64,000 bases of DNA from Sphingomonas cannabina (lineage in GTDB: Bacteria; Pseudomonadota; Alphaproteobacteria; Sphingomonadales; Sphingomonadaceae). The stretch's first letter is position 1; each line of letters starts with the position of its first letter. Positions 18,292 through 25,848 of the stretch are shown here, one piece after another. The translations under genes and the position numbers were made by a program. The stretch covers positions 1,721,001 to 1,785,000 of the forward strand of contig NZ_CP090059.1 in NCBI RefSeq assembly GCF_021391395.1. The letters are read 5' to 3'. A model generated the notes under the pieces. It saw only the letters and a program-made list of their open reading frames with translations, had not been told where the DNA came from and did no database searches.

Positions 18292-18770
18292 GCCGACCCT
18301 GAATCAGAAATCTGGCTTCCATGAAAGCCGACACCTGTGAAATGATCCGTTGCCGCGTCCCATTGGCAAATTACAAGGTCACGCGAAGCCATGTCGAAAG
18401 GTCAATCATGGAACGGCTTGAACGCAACGCGCCACTTCCTGTCGAAATGCAGGGCCGGTGGTCGGACGTAGAAGACCCTAATTCGGAGTTGATCATCCAG
18501 GGAAGCGAGGTCTTTTGCTTCGGTAAAGCAGTTGCCTACGATTATAAGCTGGTTGATACCGTTGATGGTGCGCTGATCGTGAGCCTAAAGATAGACGATC
18601 AAGCAGGCGAGGATGACTTTCAACGGGCCAACATCACCGAACTCGTCATAACACCCGAAGGCGATTTGCATGCCTACAATGTCAAATTCGGCAGCCAGTT
18701 CGAACGCGCCCAGAGTTAGGCGAACGATAGGGGCCGCTCACTCACGCCCCCGATTTTATAGGTTCACGGC
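17529..18770 (-). mobile_element. IS5-family insertion sequence with passenger gene
   Basis: The element is bounded by direct repeats CTAG (17525-17528 and 18771-18774), a target type used by several IS5-family groups. The ends GCAGTAGACTCATAAGCGCG (left) and GCCGTGAACCTATAAAATCG (right, reverse complement) agree at 12 of 20 positions. Removing the element and one CTAG restores the reading frame of the interrupted SDR gene, which fixes the borders. At 1242 bp it is about 0.4 kb longer than a normal IS of this group; the extra length holds the gene at 18408-18719. Confidence 0.8.
18408..18719 (+). CDS. 103-aa passenger protein inside the IS, function unknown
   Basis: Acidic soluble protein (MERLERNAPLPVEMQGRWSD..., ...AITELVITPEGDLHAYNVKF-like end) with no signal peptide, membrane segment or known motif. 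The ATG at 18408 has GAAAGG six bases upstream; an upstream in-frame ATG at 18321 would reach toward the transposase start and lacks a site. It is divergent from the transposase (116 bp between starts) and lies between it and the right end of the element, so it travels with the IS. The predicted pattern of short strands (ELIIQGSEVFCFG, ALIVSLKID) suggests a small beta-rich fold. Confidence 0.65.
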   Translation: MERLERNAPLPVEMQGRWSDVEDPNSELIIQGSEVFCFGKAVAYDYKLVDTVDGALIVSLKIDDQAGEDDFQRANITELVITPEGDLHAYNVKFGSQFERAQS

Positions 18771-19516
18771 CTAGGAAAAGGGCGGCCTGCGCCACTTCGT
18801 CCGGCTAACCGATCCTGGCCATCGGAATCCGCGGTAGAAGGCTTTCGGCGACCTCCGGGTTGACGTCGGGCGCGACGCCCGCATCTCGAAACAGTGGCGT
18901 CTCTATGCCCCGGGCATCAATGCGTTGACCCGTATCCCGCGGTTGCGGAGATCAATGGCCCAGTTCCGGGCAAGCGAACGGACCGCAGCCTTGTCGTTCC
19001 GTAGGAGGTGTAGCCGGGTGCTCCCATCTCAGCCATGCAGGAGCTCATCAGCACGATGGAAGCTCCTTCGCTCATCATCGGCAGCGCCTTTTGGATGCCA
19101 AATACGATTGCCTTGAGATTGATCGCCATGTGCCTGTCGTAGACGTCCTCTGTGATGCTTCCGAGCGGCTGTGGCGTGATGATGACCGCACAAGCAAAGT
19201 AGACACCGATCCTGCTCCACGCGTCACGCGCCGCATCGGTGACCCGGTCCAGTTCGGACATGACGGAAAGGTCGGCCCGGACCGTGATCCATCGACTGTC
19301 CGTAGCACTGACGAGGCCTTCTGGATGCTCTATTGGCTCCCGATCCACGAGTAGCAGATTGGCACCCTCTGCGAGAAAGAGTTTCGCAGTGGCGAGGCCG
19401 ATCCCTCCCGCCGCGCCTGTGATGATCGCGTTTCGACCCGTCAACCTCCCATTCCATCTCTCCTGCTCGTTTTAACTTTTCATTGGCTTGCGTTGCGCTG
19501 ACGCCGGCCCATGCGT

Positions 19517-19636
19517 TCATTCGGGGAGCACGAGTTCCTCGGCGATGGTGGGGTAGAGCGCGACCATATCGTCGAACGACTGCCTGGTGAGGCTTCTCGG
19601 CAACGGCAGCCGCTCGAAAAATTCGGGATCGGCCAT
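19517..19636 (-). CDS. Very short ORF or remnant, 39 aa
   Basis: The peptide opens MADPEFFERLPLPRSLTRQS and ends TIAEELVLPE, with an ATG at 19636 preceded by GAGGG one base away, too close to be a good site. The composition is protein-like and distinct from other frames here. It may be the C-terminal tail of a lost gene rather than a gene. It sits 72 bp upstream of the SDR pseudogene start. No family recognised. Confidence 0.3.
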   Translation of the reverse strand: MADPEFFERLPLPRSLTRQSFDDMVALYPTIAEELVLPE

Positions 19637-20063
19637 CCCTCATCAAAGCTCTGCACATCCAAGTAAAACTATGATCAATTCGATGAGCCAGTTCTATTGT
19701 GACATCTTGATTGAGGCGCGGCGCCATCGGCGCTTTCGCCGAGTAGCTCGGTTCGATCACTTCTGCATCACGTCTTGATCCATGCACAAGAAACCCTGCC
19801 AAAGATCACGCTTGTGATGACGCCGCCGCTCTCGGCGGACGAAAGGGAAGGCGAGCACGCTCGAGATAGAGGTGGATGACCGGACGATTCGCATCGCAGC
19901 CTGAGCATGTGTGGCCGCCTCGTGTTGCGCACGGATAAAACTGCCTCATTCGTAAAATAAGACTGCCTCAGCGCAATGTCTGCAATGCGCCCTCCATTCG
20001 CGGCCGCTAAGCCGATGCCTAAAAGCTGCCGCTCCGGCCACTGCTACGCCGACCCGGTGGACC
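19637..20063. other. Gene-poor stretch of the decayed island
   Basis: No convincing coding frame. The only structured element is the pair of direct repeats at 19935-19970 described separately. Reading frames are broken and lack codon bias of the surrounding genes, as expected of eroded DNA. Confidence 0.5.
19923..19970. mobile_element. Possible second Tn7-like end
   Basis: TGTTGCGC (19923-19930) is followed by ATAAAACTGCCTCA (19935-19948) and ATAAGACTGCCTCA (19957-19970), two 14-bp repeats 22 bp apart. The layout (TGT, about eight bases, then spaced repeats with an ATAA core and C-rich tail) and orientation resemble the end at 16927 although the sequence differs. It may be the end of a second element stacked at attTn7, or chance. 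No inverted partner was seen. Confidence 0.35.
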
Positions 20064-20804
20064 TCAGGCGAGTGCGCCCGCATCGGCGTTGAGGACAGCG
20101 CCGGTAATCACGCTTGCGGCCGGGCTCGCCAGGAAGACGACAGCATTGGCGATCTCGCGCGGCTCCGCATAACGCCCCAGCGAGGTCATGCTGCGTTGGA
20201 AGTCGGCAGCGTCGCCATCGGCGGGGTTAGCATCGGTATCGGTCGATCCGGGCTGGACGAGATTGACGGTGATACCCTTCGACCCGAGTTCGCGCGAAAG
20301 GCCGCGCGTGAACGAGGTCAGCGCCGCCTTCGAAACGGCATATGCCGTCACACCGGGGAACGGGACGCGCTCGCCCAGACCTGAACCAATGGAAACGATC
20401 CGCCCACCGGTCGGCAGATGCGGGATGGCGGCTTTGGCGAACAGCATTGGCGCGCGCACGTTGACGTCCATCAGCTTCTGATACTCGTTGAGATCGAGCT
20501 CGGCGATTGAGCCGTAATAGCCGATCGCGGCGCTGTTGATGAGGATGTCCAGTCCGCCGAGCGCGGCCGCAGCCTCACTGACGGCGCGGATGATCGCATC
20601 GGGATCGGCGCTGTCGGCCTGGATCGCGATACCGCGGCGACCGGTCGCCTCGACGAGCTTGGCCACCGCTTGTGCCTTCTCGGCCGAGTTTTGGTAGGTG
20701 AAGGCGACATCAGCGCCGTTTTCGGCCAGCGTCACGGTGATCGCGGCGCCAATGCCGCGCGAACCGCCGGTTACCAGCGCGCGCTTTCCACTCAGATCGA
20801 TCAT
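20064..20804 (-). CDS. SDR-family oxidoreductase
   Basis: A 246-aa classical short-chain dehydrogenase, complete. TGGSRGIGAAI at residues 12-22 binds the cofactor, with the NSAAI variant of the NNAG motif. The catalytic residues are S (SIGSGLGE), Y and K (YAVSKAALTSF), and the end ITGAVLNADAGALA is a variant of TG..L.VDGG. The absence of an acidic residue after beta-2 and the FTYQNS segment favour NADPH. It resembles 3-oxoacyl-ACP reductase-like SDRs often paired with LysR genes; the substrate is unknown. The start is ATG 20804, with AAGGGCAAG upstream. Confidence 0.85.
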   Translation of the reverse strand: MIDLSGKRALVTGGSRGIGAAITVTLAENGADVAFTYQNSAEKAQAVAKLVEATGRRGIAIQADSADPDAIIRAVSEAAAALGGLDILINSAAIGYYGSIAELDLNEYQKLMDVNVRAPMLFAKAAIPHLPTGGRIVSIGSGLGERVPFPGVTAYAVSKAALTSFTRGLSRELGSKGITVNLVQPGSTDTDANPADGDAADFQRSMTSLGRYAEPREIANAVVFLASPAASVITGAVLNADAGALA

Positions 20805-21021
20805 ATTCTTGCCCTTCCTGGCCGCGACAGGACCGCGAAGATGTTCGTGCCTATTCTGGGGGGATAAGCAGGCACCGGTAGCCCCATGAGCTGCTCAACT
20901 GTGTTGCCGGAACGGAACACGGCCGGTTAGGCCATTGCCGGCATGTGCAGCGATGGGCGACGACAGCAGTTTGCGACGCGCCGATGGCGCACCGCCCAGT
21001 GCCGTTCGCCACCCGATCGGG

Positions 21022-21684
21022 TCAGACCCCTGCCGTCTCCTCGGCGGGCACTGGCGTGTTCAGCAGTTGCTGTTCCCACATGTATGCGATGCCGCTACCG
21101 GCAAGGTGATCAATCATGATCTGCGTCACCGCCCCGGCAGTTTCGAGGCGTGCCCAGTCGCGCTGCCATTCGGAGGCAACGGCGGTCCAGGTCATCATGT
21201 TGACGCCGGCTCGGATCATTCGCTGGATCGCGACCTCATGCGATTCGACCGACAGGCCGCCGGAGGCATCGGTAACCACCGTGACGTCCCAACCCTCGCC
21301 AGCCGCCTGGATCGCCGGCATCGCGACACACACTTCGGTCCACAGGCCCGCAATGATCAGCTGCTTGCGGCCGGTCGCCTTGACCGCATCGACCACCTTG
21401 TTGTCTTCCCAGGTGTTGATCAGGGTGCGGTCGATCACTTCCTGCCCGGGGAACACGTCGGTCACATGCTTGAAGATCAGCCCGCCGCGATCGGCGATCA
21501 CGCTGGTCAGGATCGTTGGTACCCCGAATGCCTTCGCCGCCTTGGCGAGCCCGGTCGTATTGTTGACCACCGCCTGCGGATCGTGGCTGTTCAAGTTGGT
21601 CAGCTGAAAGGGCTGGTGATCGATCAGGACGAGGACCGAGTCCTCCGGGCGAAGAAGCGAGTCGAGGCCGTTGCGGAATTTCAT
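21022..21684 (-). CDS. YcaC-like isochorismatase-family hydrolase
   Basis: A 220-aa cysteine hydrolase of the isochorismatase superfamily. The catalytic triad is visible: Asp in VLVLIDHQPFQLT, Lys in the VKATGRKQLIIAG region and Cys in TEVCVAMPA. NTWEDNKVVDAVKATGRKQL closely follows E. coli YcaC, an octameric protein of uncertain substrate. The ATG at 21684 has AAGGAAC seven bases upstream; the open frame continues further without a site. It is divergent from the LysR gene (144 bp), which probably controls it. Confidence 0.88.
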   Translation of the reverse strand: MKFRNGLDSLLRPEDSVLVLIDHQPFQLTNLNSHDPQAVVNNTTGLAKAAKAFGVPTILTSVIADRGGLIFKHVTDVFPGQEVIDRTLINTWEDNKVVDAVKATGRKQLIIAGLWTEVCVAMPAIQAAGEGWDVTVVTDASGGLSVESHEVAIQRMIRAGVNMMTWTAVASEWQRDWARLETAGAVTQIMIDHLAGSGIAYMWEQQLLNTPVPAEETAGV

Positions 21685-21828
21685 GGCAGTTCCTTGGCTG
21701 CAGTTGCATGGGATCGTTGCGGCGGACATCGGCTGATCGGTGCCGCCGCGATGCGCGTTTGCCATTGCAGAAATCGCCACGGTAGCCTCACAAGCTGCCA
21801 TGCTGTGTCGCGCATCGGGGAACGCTGG

Positions 21829-22701
21829 ATGGACATCGAGGAGTTGCGAACGTTTGTGGAGGTCGCCGACGCGGGCGGGGTGTCGGCAGCTGCCCTGCGC
21901 CTCGGCCTATCCAAGTCGATCGTCAGTCGGCGTCTCGCGAGGTTGGAGGCAGACCTCGGCATCCAGTTGCTGGCGCGCACCACGCGCGGCGCTGCGCTGA
22001 CTGAAGCCGGCGTCATCTTCCGCGATCATGCCGCAAAGGTCTGTGCCGAGATTGACATCGCCCGGGAGACGATCCTGCCCGAGGGCGAACTGCGCGGCAG
22101 CTTCCGGATTGCCGCGCCGCTTACCTTCGGTCCGACCCACTTCGCCCCGGTCATAGCCGAGATGGCGCGCCTCAATCCCCAGTTGCAAGTGCGATCCTGC
22201 TACACCGACCGCTTCGTCGATCTGATCACGGAAGGGTTCGATTGCGCGATTAGGGTCGGTCATCTTACCAACTCCAATCTGCTCGCACGACGCGTTGGGC
22301 AGACGCCGGCCGTTTATGTCGCGTCGCCCGCATACATCGAACAGCACGGCGCGCCGCAGACGCCCGAAGCGTTCGCTACCCACGAAGTCGTCATGCAAGG
22401 CAACGAGACCTGGCTCGCCATGGACGGCGATGCGGTCATCACGCTGAAGCCGCAGGGGCGGTTCAAGGCCGATAATGCTATCGCGCTGATCGCCGCAGCG
22501 CTGGCAGGCATTGGCGTGGCCGGCGTGCCCAGGGAGTTGGTCACGGAGCATCTTGCATCGGGGTCACTGGTCCCCGTGATGAGGCGCTTTCCGCCGCCAG
22601 CGCTGGGCATTCATGTCGTGCGGCCACCCGGGCACCATCCTGCGCGTAAGGTGAGAGTGCTGACCGAAATGATGATCGAACACTGCCGTGCGTTGGGGTG
22701 A
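21829..22701 (+). CDS. LysR-family transcriptional regulator
   Basis: A 290-aa regulator. The N-terminal winged HTH (1-60: MDIEELRTFVEVADAGGVSA and SKSIVSRRLARLE) is of the subgroup that starts MD.EELR.FV. The C-terminal effector domain includes GELRGSFRIAAPLTFGPTHF and the LITEGFDCAIRVG motif shared with the DsdC/AaeR-like group. It is divergent from the YcaC-like gene and next to an SDR, so it most likely regulates the shared intergenic region (21685-21828). The inducer is unknown. Confidence 0.9.
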   Translation: MDIEELRTFVEVADAGGVSAAALRLGLSKSIVSRRLARLEADLGIQLLARTTRGAALTEAGVIFRDHAAKVCAEIDIARETILPEGELRGSFRIAAPLTFGPTHFAPVIAEMARLNPQLQVRSCYTDRFVDLITEGFDCAIRVGHLTNSNLLARRVGQTPAVYVASPAYIEQHGAPQTPEAFATHEVVMQGNETWLAMDGDAVITLKPQGRFKADNAIALIAAALAGIGVAGVPRELVTEHLASGSLVPVMRRFPPPALGIHVVRPPGHHPARKVRVLTEMMIEHCRALG

Positions 22702-22747
22702 CGGGTAGGCGGGGGCCGGCGACAGGCGGTTGCGGAGCTGACGGCTC

Positions 22748-23761
22748 TCATGCCCCGCATGATTCCCTCACGATCAGGTCGGTCGGCAGCAGCGCCGAAT
22801 GATGATCCGGCGCCGGATCGAGGATGCGAGCGACGAGCTGCCGGCCGGCCTCATAGGTGTCCTGTCGGATCGTGGTCAGTGTCGGCGTGCTGAGGCGGCT
22901 CAGCAGCATGTCGTCGTAGCCGACCACCGAAACGTCGCCCGGCACTGACAGCCCCGCGCGGCGCAGCGCCCGGATCGCCCCGAGCGCGATGAGGTCGCTC
23001 GACGCGACGATGCCGTCGAAGGCGACGTGCCGCCGCAGTAGCCGGCTGACCGCGGTCTCGGCGGACTCGAACTCGAAATCGACCGGTATGATCAGCTTCG
23101 GATCGGCCTCGAGCTCGCTCTCGCGAAGCGCTTCGAGATAGCCGTTGCGGCGCTGCATCGCCTCCGGGTCGGTGCTGCCGACGAACAGGATGCGCCTGCG
23201 TCCCAGACGGGCGAGATGGAGCGTTGCCCGCCGCCCGCCAAGCAGGTTGTCCGACCCTACCGAACAATATTTCTGCCCCGGCATCTGCGCGCCCCACACC
23301 ACGAAGCGCGCGTTGGTGGCGACGAGGCGGTTGAGCTCCTCGTGCAGCATGCTCTGCCCCAGGAAGATCACGCCGCTTGCCCGGCTGGTGGTGACGGCGG
23401 TAACGAGGTCGTCGTAGGTTGACGGCGCGACATGGCTGACGGTGAAGTCGCAGGCGCGGGAGCGCGCCGCCTCGCCGATGCTGGCCAGCAGCTCGAGGAA
23501 GAACGGATGCGACAGCGGCAGCGGCCGCCCGCGCATATAGGGGGTGACGACCGCGATCGATCCCTCGGCTCCGATCGGCCCCGCCGGCATATAGGGTCGG
23601 AACGGATAGTCATGGTCGCGCGCCAGCGCCCAGATGCGCTGCTTGGTGCGCATGCTGATCAGCGGATGATCGTTGAGCGCGCGCGACACCGTCGAGATCG
23701 ACACCCCCGCCAGTCTGGCGAGGTCCTGCAGCGTCGTATTGCTGTTGCTACTGCTGCCCAT
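22748..23761 (-). CDS. LacI-family transcriptional regulator
   Basis: A 337-aa repressor. The HTH comprises TLQDLARLAGVSISTVSRAL and the hinge NDHPLIS...RI. A periplasmic-binding-protein-like sugar domain follows (GVIFLGQS, VASSDLIALGAIRAL, SVVGYDDMLLSRLSTPTLTT). The ATG at 23761 is preferred; a TTG three codons upstream is possible. It is divergent from the sugar transporter (58 bp), and a LacI-type palindrome with central CG lies before the TonB receptor at 25565. Likely repressor of the 23.8-31.4 kb glycan locus. Confidence 0.9.
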   Translation of the reverse strand: MGSSSNSNTTLQDLARLAGVSISTVSRALNDHPLISMRTKQRIWALARDHDYPFRPYMPAGPIGAEGSIAVVTPYMRGRPLPLSHPFFLELLASIGEAARSRACDFTVSHVAPSTYDDLVTAVTTSRASGVIFLGQSMLHEELNRLVATNARFVVWGAQMPGQKYCSVGSDNLLGGRRATLHLARLGRRRILFVGSTDPEAMQRRNGYLEALRESELEADPKLIIPVDFEFESAETAVSRLLRRHVAFDGIVASSDLIALGAIRALRRAGLSVPGDVSVVGYDDMLLSRLSTPTLTTIRQDTYEAGRQLVARILDPAPDHHSALLPTDLIVRESCGA

Positions 23762-23819
23762 TGCGCCCAAGCTCTGGAGTGGCCGACAAGCGCCGCTTTA
23801 GCGCATCGGGGGGAGGGCT

Positions 23820-25355
23820 TTGCAAGCGAGCGTCGGAGCGGCGGCGGGTGAGGCGGAGCTTCGCAGCCTCGCGCGGCCGCGCCTCAGCGTCCTGCAGATC
23901 TGGAACATGTGCGTCGGCCTGTTCGGCGTGCAGATTGTCTGGGGCCTGCAGAACGTCAACACCAGCCGCATCTTCCAGACGCTTGGAGCGGAGGTCGGCG
24001 AGCTGGCGATCCTGTGGATCGCGGGGCCGGTGACCGGGCTGCTCGTGCAGCCGATCATCGGCTATCTCAGCGATCGCACCTGGGGACCGCTCGGGCGGCG
24101 GCGGCCCTATCTGCTCGGCGGGTCGATCCTGGCCGCGCTGGCGCTGTTCGCCATGCCCAATGCATCGAGCCTGTGGACGGCGAGCCTGGCGCTGTGGGTG
24201 CTGACCGCCGCGGTCAACGTCGCGATGGAGCCGTTCCGCGCGCTGGTCGCCGACCGGCTGCCCGAGGAGCAGCGCACCACCGGCTTCGCGCTGCAGGTGT
24301 TCTTCATCGGCGCCGGCGCGGTGTTCGCCTCCGCGCTGCCATGGATGCTGACGCACTGGTTGGGGATGAGCGGGGAGGGCGCGCCGGGCATGCTGCCGCC
24401 GTCGGTGCGCATGGCCTTCTACATCGGTGGGATCGGCGTGCTCGCCGCGGTGAGCTGGACGGTCTTCACGACGGGCGAGCAGCGGTGGGTGGGTACCGGC
24501 CCTTGCGAGCCGGTGCCGCATACCGTGCCGACCGCGGAGGGCGCGGCCGCGCTGGTTCGTCAGGGCATGTCGTGGATGGGGGGCGGCGCCGCGGTCGCGC
24601 TGGCTGCTGCCGCGATCGGCTGGGAGCGCGAGATCTACGTCGTCGCGGCGATCGCCTTCGCCTTCGGGCTGTCGCAGTTCGCCGCGGTGCGGATGCGGCG
24701 GCGCGGCCGTGTCCGGCTCGGCATGCTCGAGATCGTCGAGGACATCCTGCACATGCCCGAGGTGCTGAAGCGGCTCGCGGTGGTGCAGTTCTTCACCTGG
24801 TTCGGCCTGTTCGCGATGTGGATCTACACCGTGCCGGCGGTGGCCGCGCGTCATTTCGGCACGGCCGATGCCGCTTCCGCCGCCTATAGCGAGAGCGCCG
24901 ACTGGGTCGGCATCCTGTTCGCCGGCTACAACGGAGTCGCCGCGCTCATGGCGTTGCTGCTGCCCGGCATTGCCGCGCGGATCGGCCGGCGGGCCTGCCA
25001 TATGCTGTGCCTGATGCTGGGTGCGGCCGGACTGACCGGCTTCCTGGTGATCGACGATCCCGCGCTGCTCTGGCTGCCGGCGGCGGCGATCGGCTGCGCC
25101 TGGGCGTCGATCCTGTCCTTGCCCTATGCCATGCTCGCCAGCGCGGTGCCGCCGCGCAAGACCGGCGTCTACATGGGCGTGCACAACATCTTCCTGGTGC
25201 TGCCGCAGCTCGTCGCCGCGATCGTGCTCGGCCAGCTCGTCGGGCGCCTGTTCGGCGGGCAGGCGATCCATGCACTCGCCCTGTCCGCCGGCTCGCTCGC
25301 GCTGGCGGCGGCGTTCACGCTGGCCATTCCGCGCTCCGTCGACCGCAACGCCTGA
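23820..25355 (+). CDS. MFS sugar transporter, SLC45/MalY-like
   Basis: A 511-aa inner-membrane transporter with about 12 helices. It has the SLC45/GPH hallmarks: LQIWNMCVGLFGVQIVWGLQN in helix 1, and GYLSDRTWGPLGRRRPYLLGG between helices 2 and 3, shared with sucrose/maltose permeases such as Caulobacter MalY. It would import maltose-type disaccharides released by periplasmic hydrolysis. The start is probably the TTG at 23820 (GGGGAGGG immediately upstream, tight spacing); the first ATG is within helix 1 and would truncate it. Substrate inferred from neighbours. Confidence 0.85.
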   Translation: MQASVGAAAGEAELRSLARPRLSVLQIWNMCVGLFGVQIVWGLQNVNTSRIFQTLGAEVGELAILWIAGPVTGLLVQPIIGYLSDRTWGPLGRRRPYLLGGSILAALALFAMPNASSLWTASLALWVLTAAVNVAMEPFRALVADRLPEEQRTTGFALQVFFIGAGAVFASALPWMLTHWLGMSGEGAPGMLPPSVRMAFYIGGIGVLAAVSWTVFTTGEQRWVGTGPCEPVPHTVPTAEGAAALVRQGMSWMGGGAAVALAAAAIGWEREIYVVAAIAFAFGLSQFAAVRMRRRGRVRLGMLEIVEDILHMPEVLKRLAVVQFFTWFGLFAMWIYTVPAVAARHFGTADAASAAYSESADWVGILFAGYNGVAALMALLLPGIAARIGRRACHMLCLMLGAAGLTGFLVIDDPALLWLPAAAIGCAWASILSLPYAMLASAVPPRKTGVYMGVHNIFLVLPQLVAAIVLGQLVGRLFGGQAIHALALSAGSLALAAAFTLAIPRSVDRNA

Positions 25356-25409
25356 CCGCCCGACGCGGCGGATGAAAGCCTCATGGGCAAGCTCACTGGC
25401 AAGCTCCTT

Positions 25410-25426
25410 TATGCAAAACTTGCATA
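25410..25426. promoter_or_regulatory. Perfect palindrome upstream of the TonB receptor
   Basis: TATGCAA-AAC-TTGCATA has 7-bp perfect arms. Just before it GGCAAGCTC occurs twice (25387-25395 and 25399-25407). It lies 55 bp after the transporter stop, so it could be an operator of an independent promoter for the receptor; the stem is too AT-rich to be an efficient terminator. No regulator assigned. Confidence 0.4.
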
Positions 25427-25564
25427 TTGATCGGTCGGAATCAAGTGTGCCCATTGGCCGATGCGAACGGATATGCAGCTAGGTAACCTGCGTATCAGGC
25501 GTTAAAATGAGTGTTAATCAGATAGTTATCTTCATCGACATCTCGATGGGAGATTTTGCTTGCC

Positions 25565-25578
25565 AGTTTGCGTAAACT
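25565..25578. promoter_or_regulatory. Candidate LacI-family operator
   Basis: AGTTTGCGTAAACT is palindromic at 6 of 7 base pairs with a central CG step, the usual architecture of LacI-family operators. A related half-site TTACGCAA follows at 25588-25595. The location is about 270 bp before the receptor start at 25849, in the 493-bp gap 25356-25848. The LacI regulator at 22748 is the obvious candidate binder. The rest of the gap shows no open frame with coding character. Confidence 0.5.
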
Positions 25579-25848
25579 GAGCAAAATTACGCAAATCAAC
25601 AAGGGGCATGGCAGCGTCGAAGCAGCGCGGCTGGCCCGGGAGGAGAGGCCATGGAACGCTATCGGCGTCCCGACGCGATCAGGTTGGATGAAATCCGCAC
25701 AGTTGAGACGATCGGCTGGTGCGCCGCCGCCTTTGCGATGCCTTTGCAACAATTCTGACGAATGCCCGTGCGCGAAGGCGCGCGGCTGCGACGAGTTATG
25801 AGGCGAGCCAATCCCGGAAAAGGGGATGGCGGGAGAGGGGAGATCGAC

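Larger units (their letters stand above)
17457..19444 (-). pseudogene. Short-chain dehydrogenase pseudogene, frameshifted and split by an IS
   Basis: The 5' part reads from a TTG at 19444 (TGRNAIITGAAGGIGLATAK, then VDRE, then PGYTSYGTT). A missing base near 19005 shifts the frame to [28 protein letters not shown] second missing base in the following G-run and a stop (TAG for an expected sense codon before PDEV) follow. At 18771 the gene is cut after AALFL; the reading resumes across the IS at 17528 with ASAASSYMTGRGLAMDGG and ends IGQV-stop at 17457. Joining the flanks across one CTAG copy restores a canonical SDR C-terminus. The gene was therefore damaged by at least four lesions. Confidence 0.85.

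Noticed and set aside
20935..21828. Long plus-strand frame upstream of the LysR start
   Set aside because: It is the antisense of the YcaC-like gene, whose catalytic residues and start are clear; the LysR protein begins at 21829 with a normal HTH.
23748..25454. 568-aa minus-strand frame over the MFS transporter
   Set aside because: Low-complexity Arg/His/Gln-rich antisense translation, typical of GC-rich shadows; the plus strand has a clear transporter.
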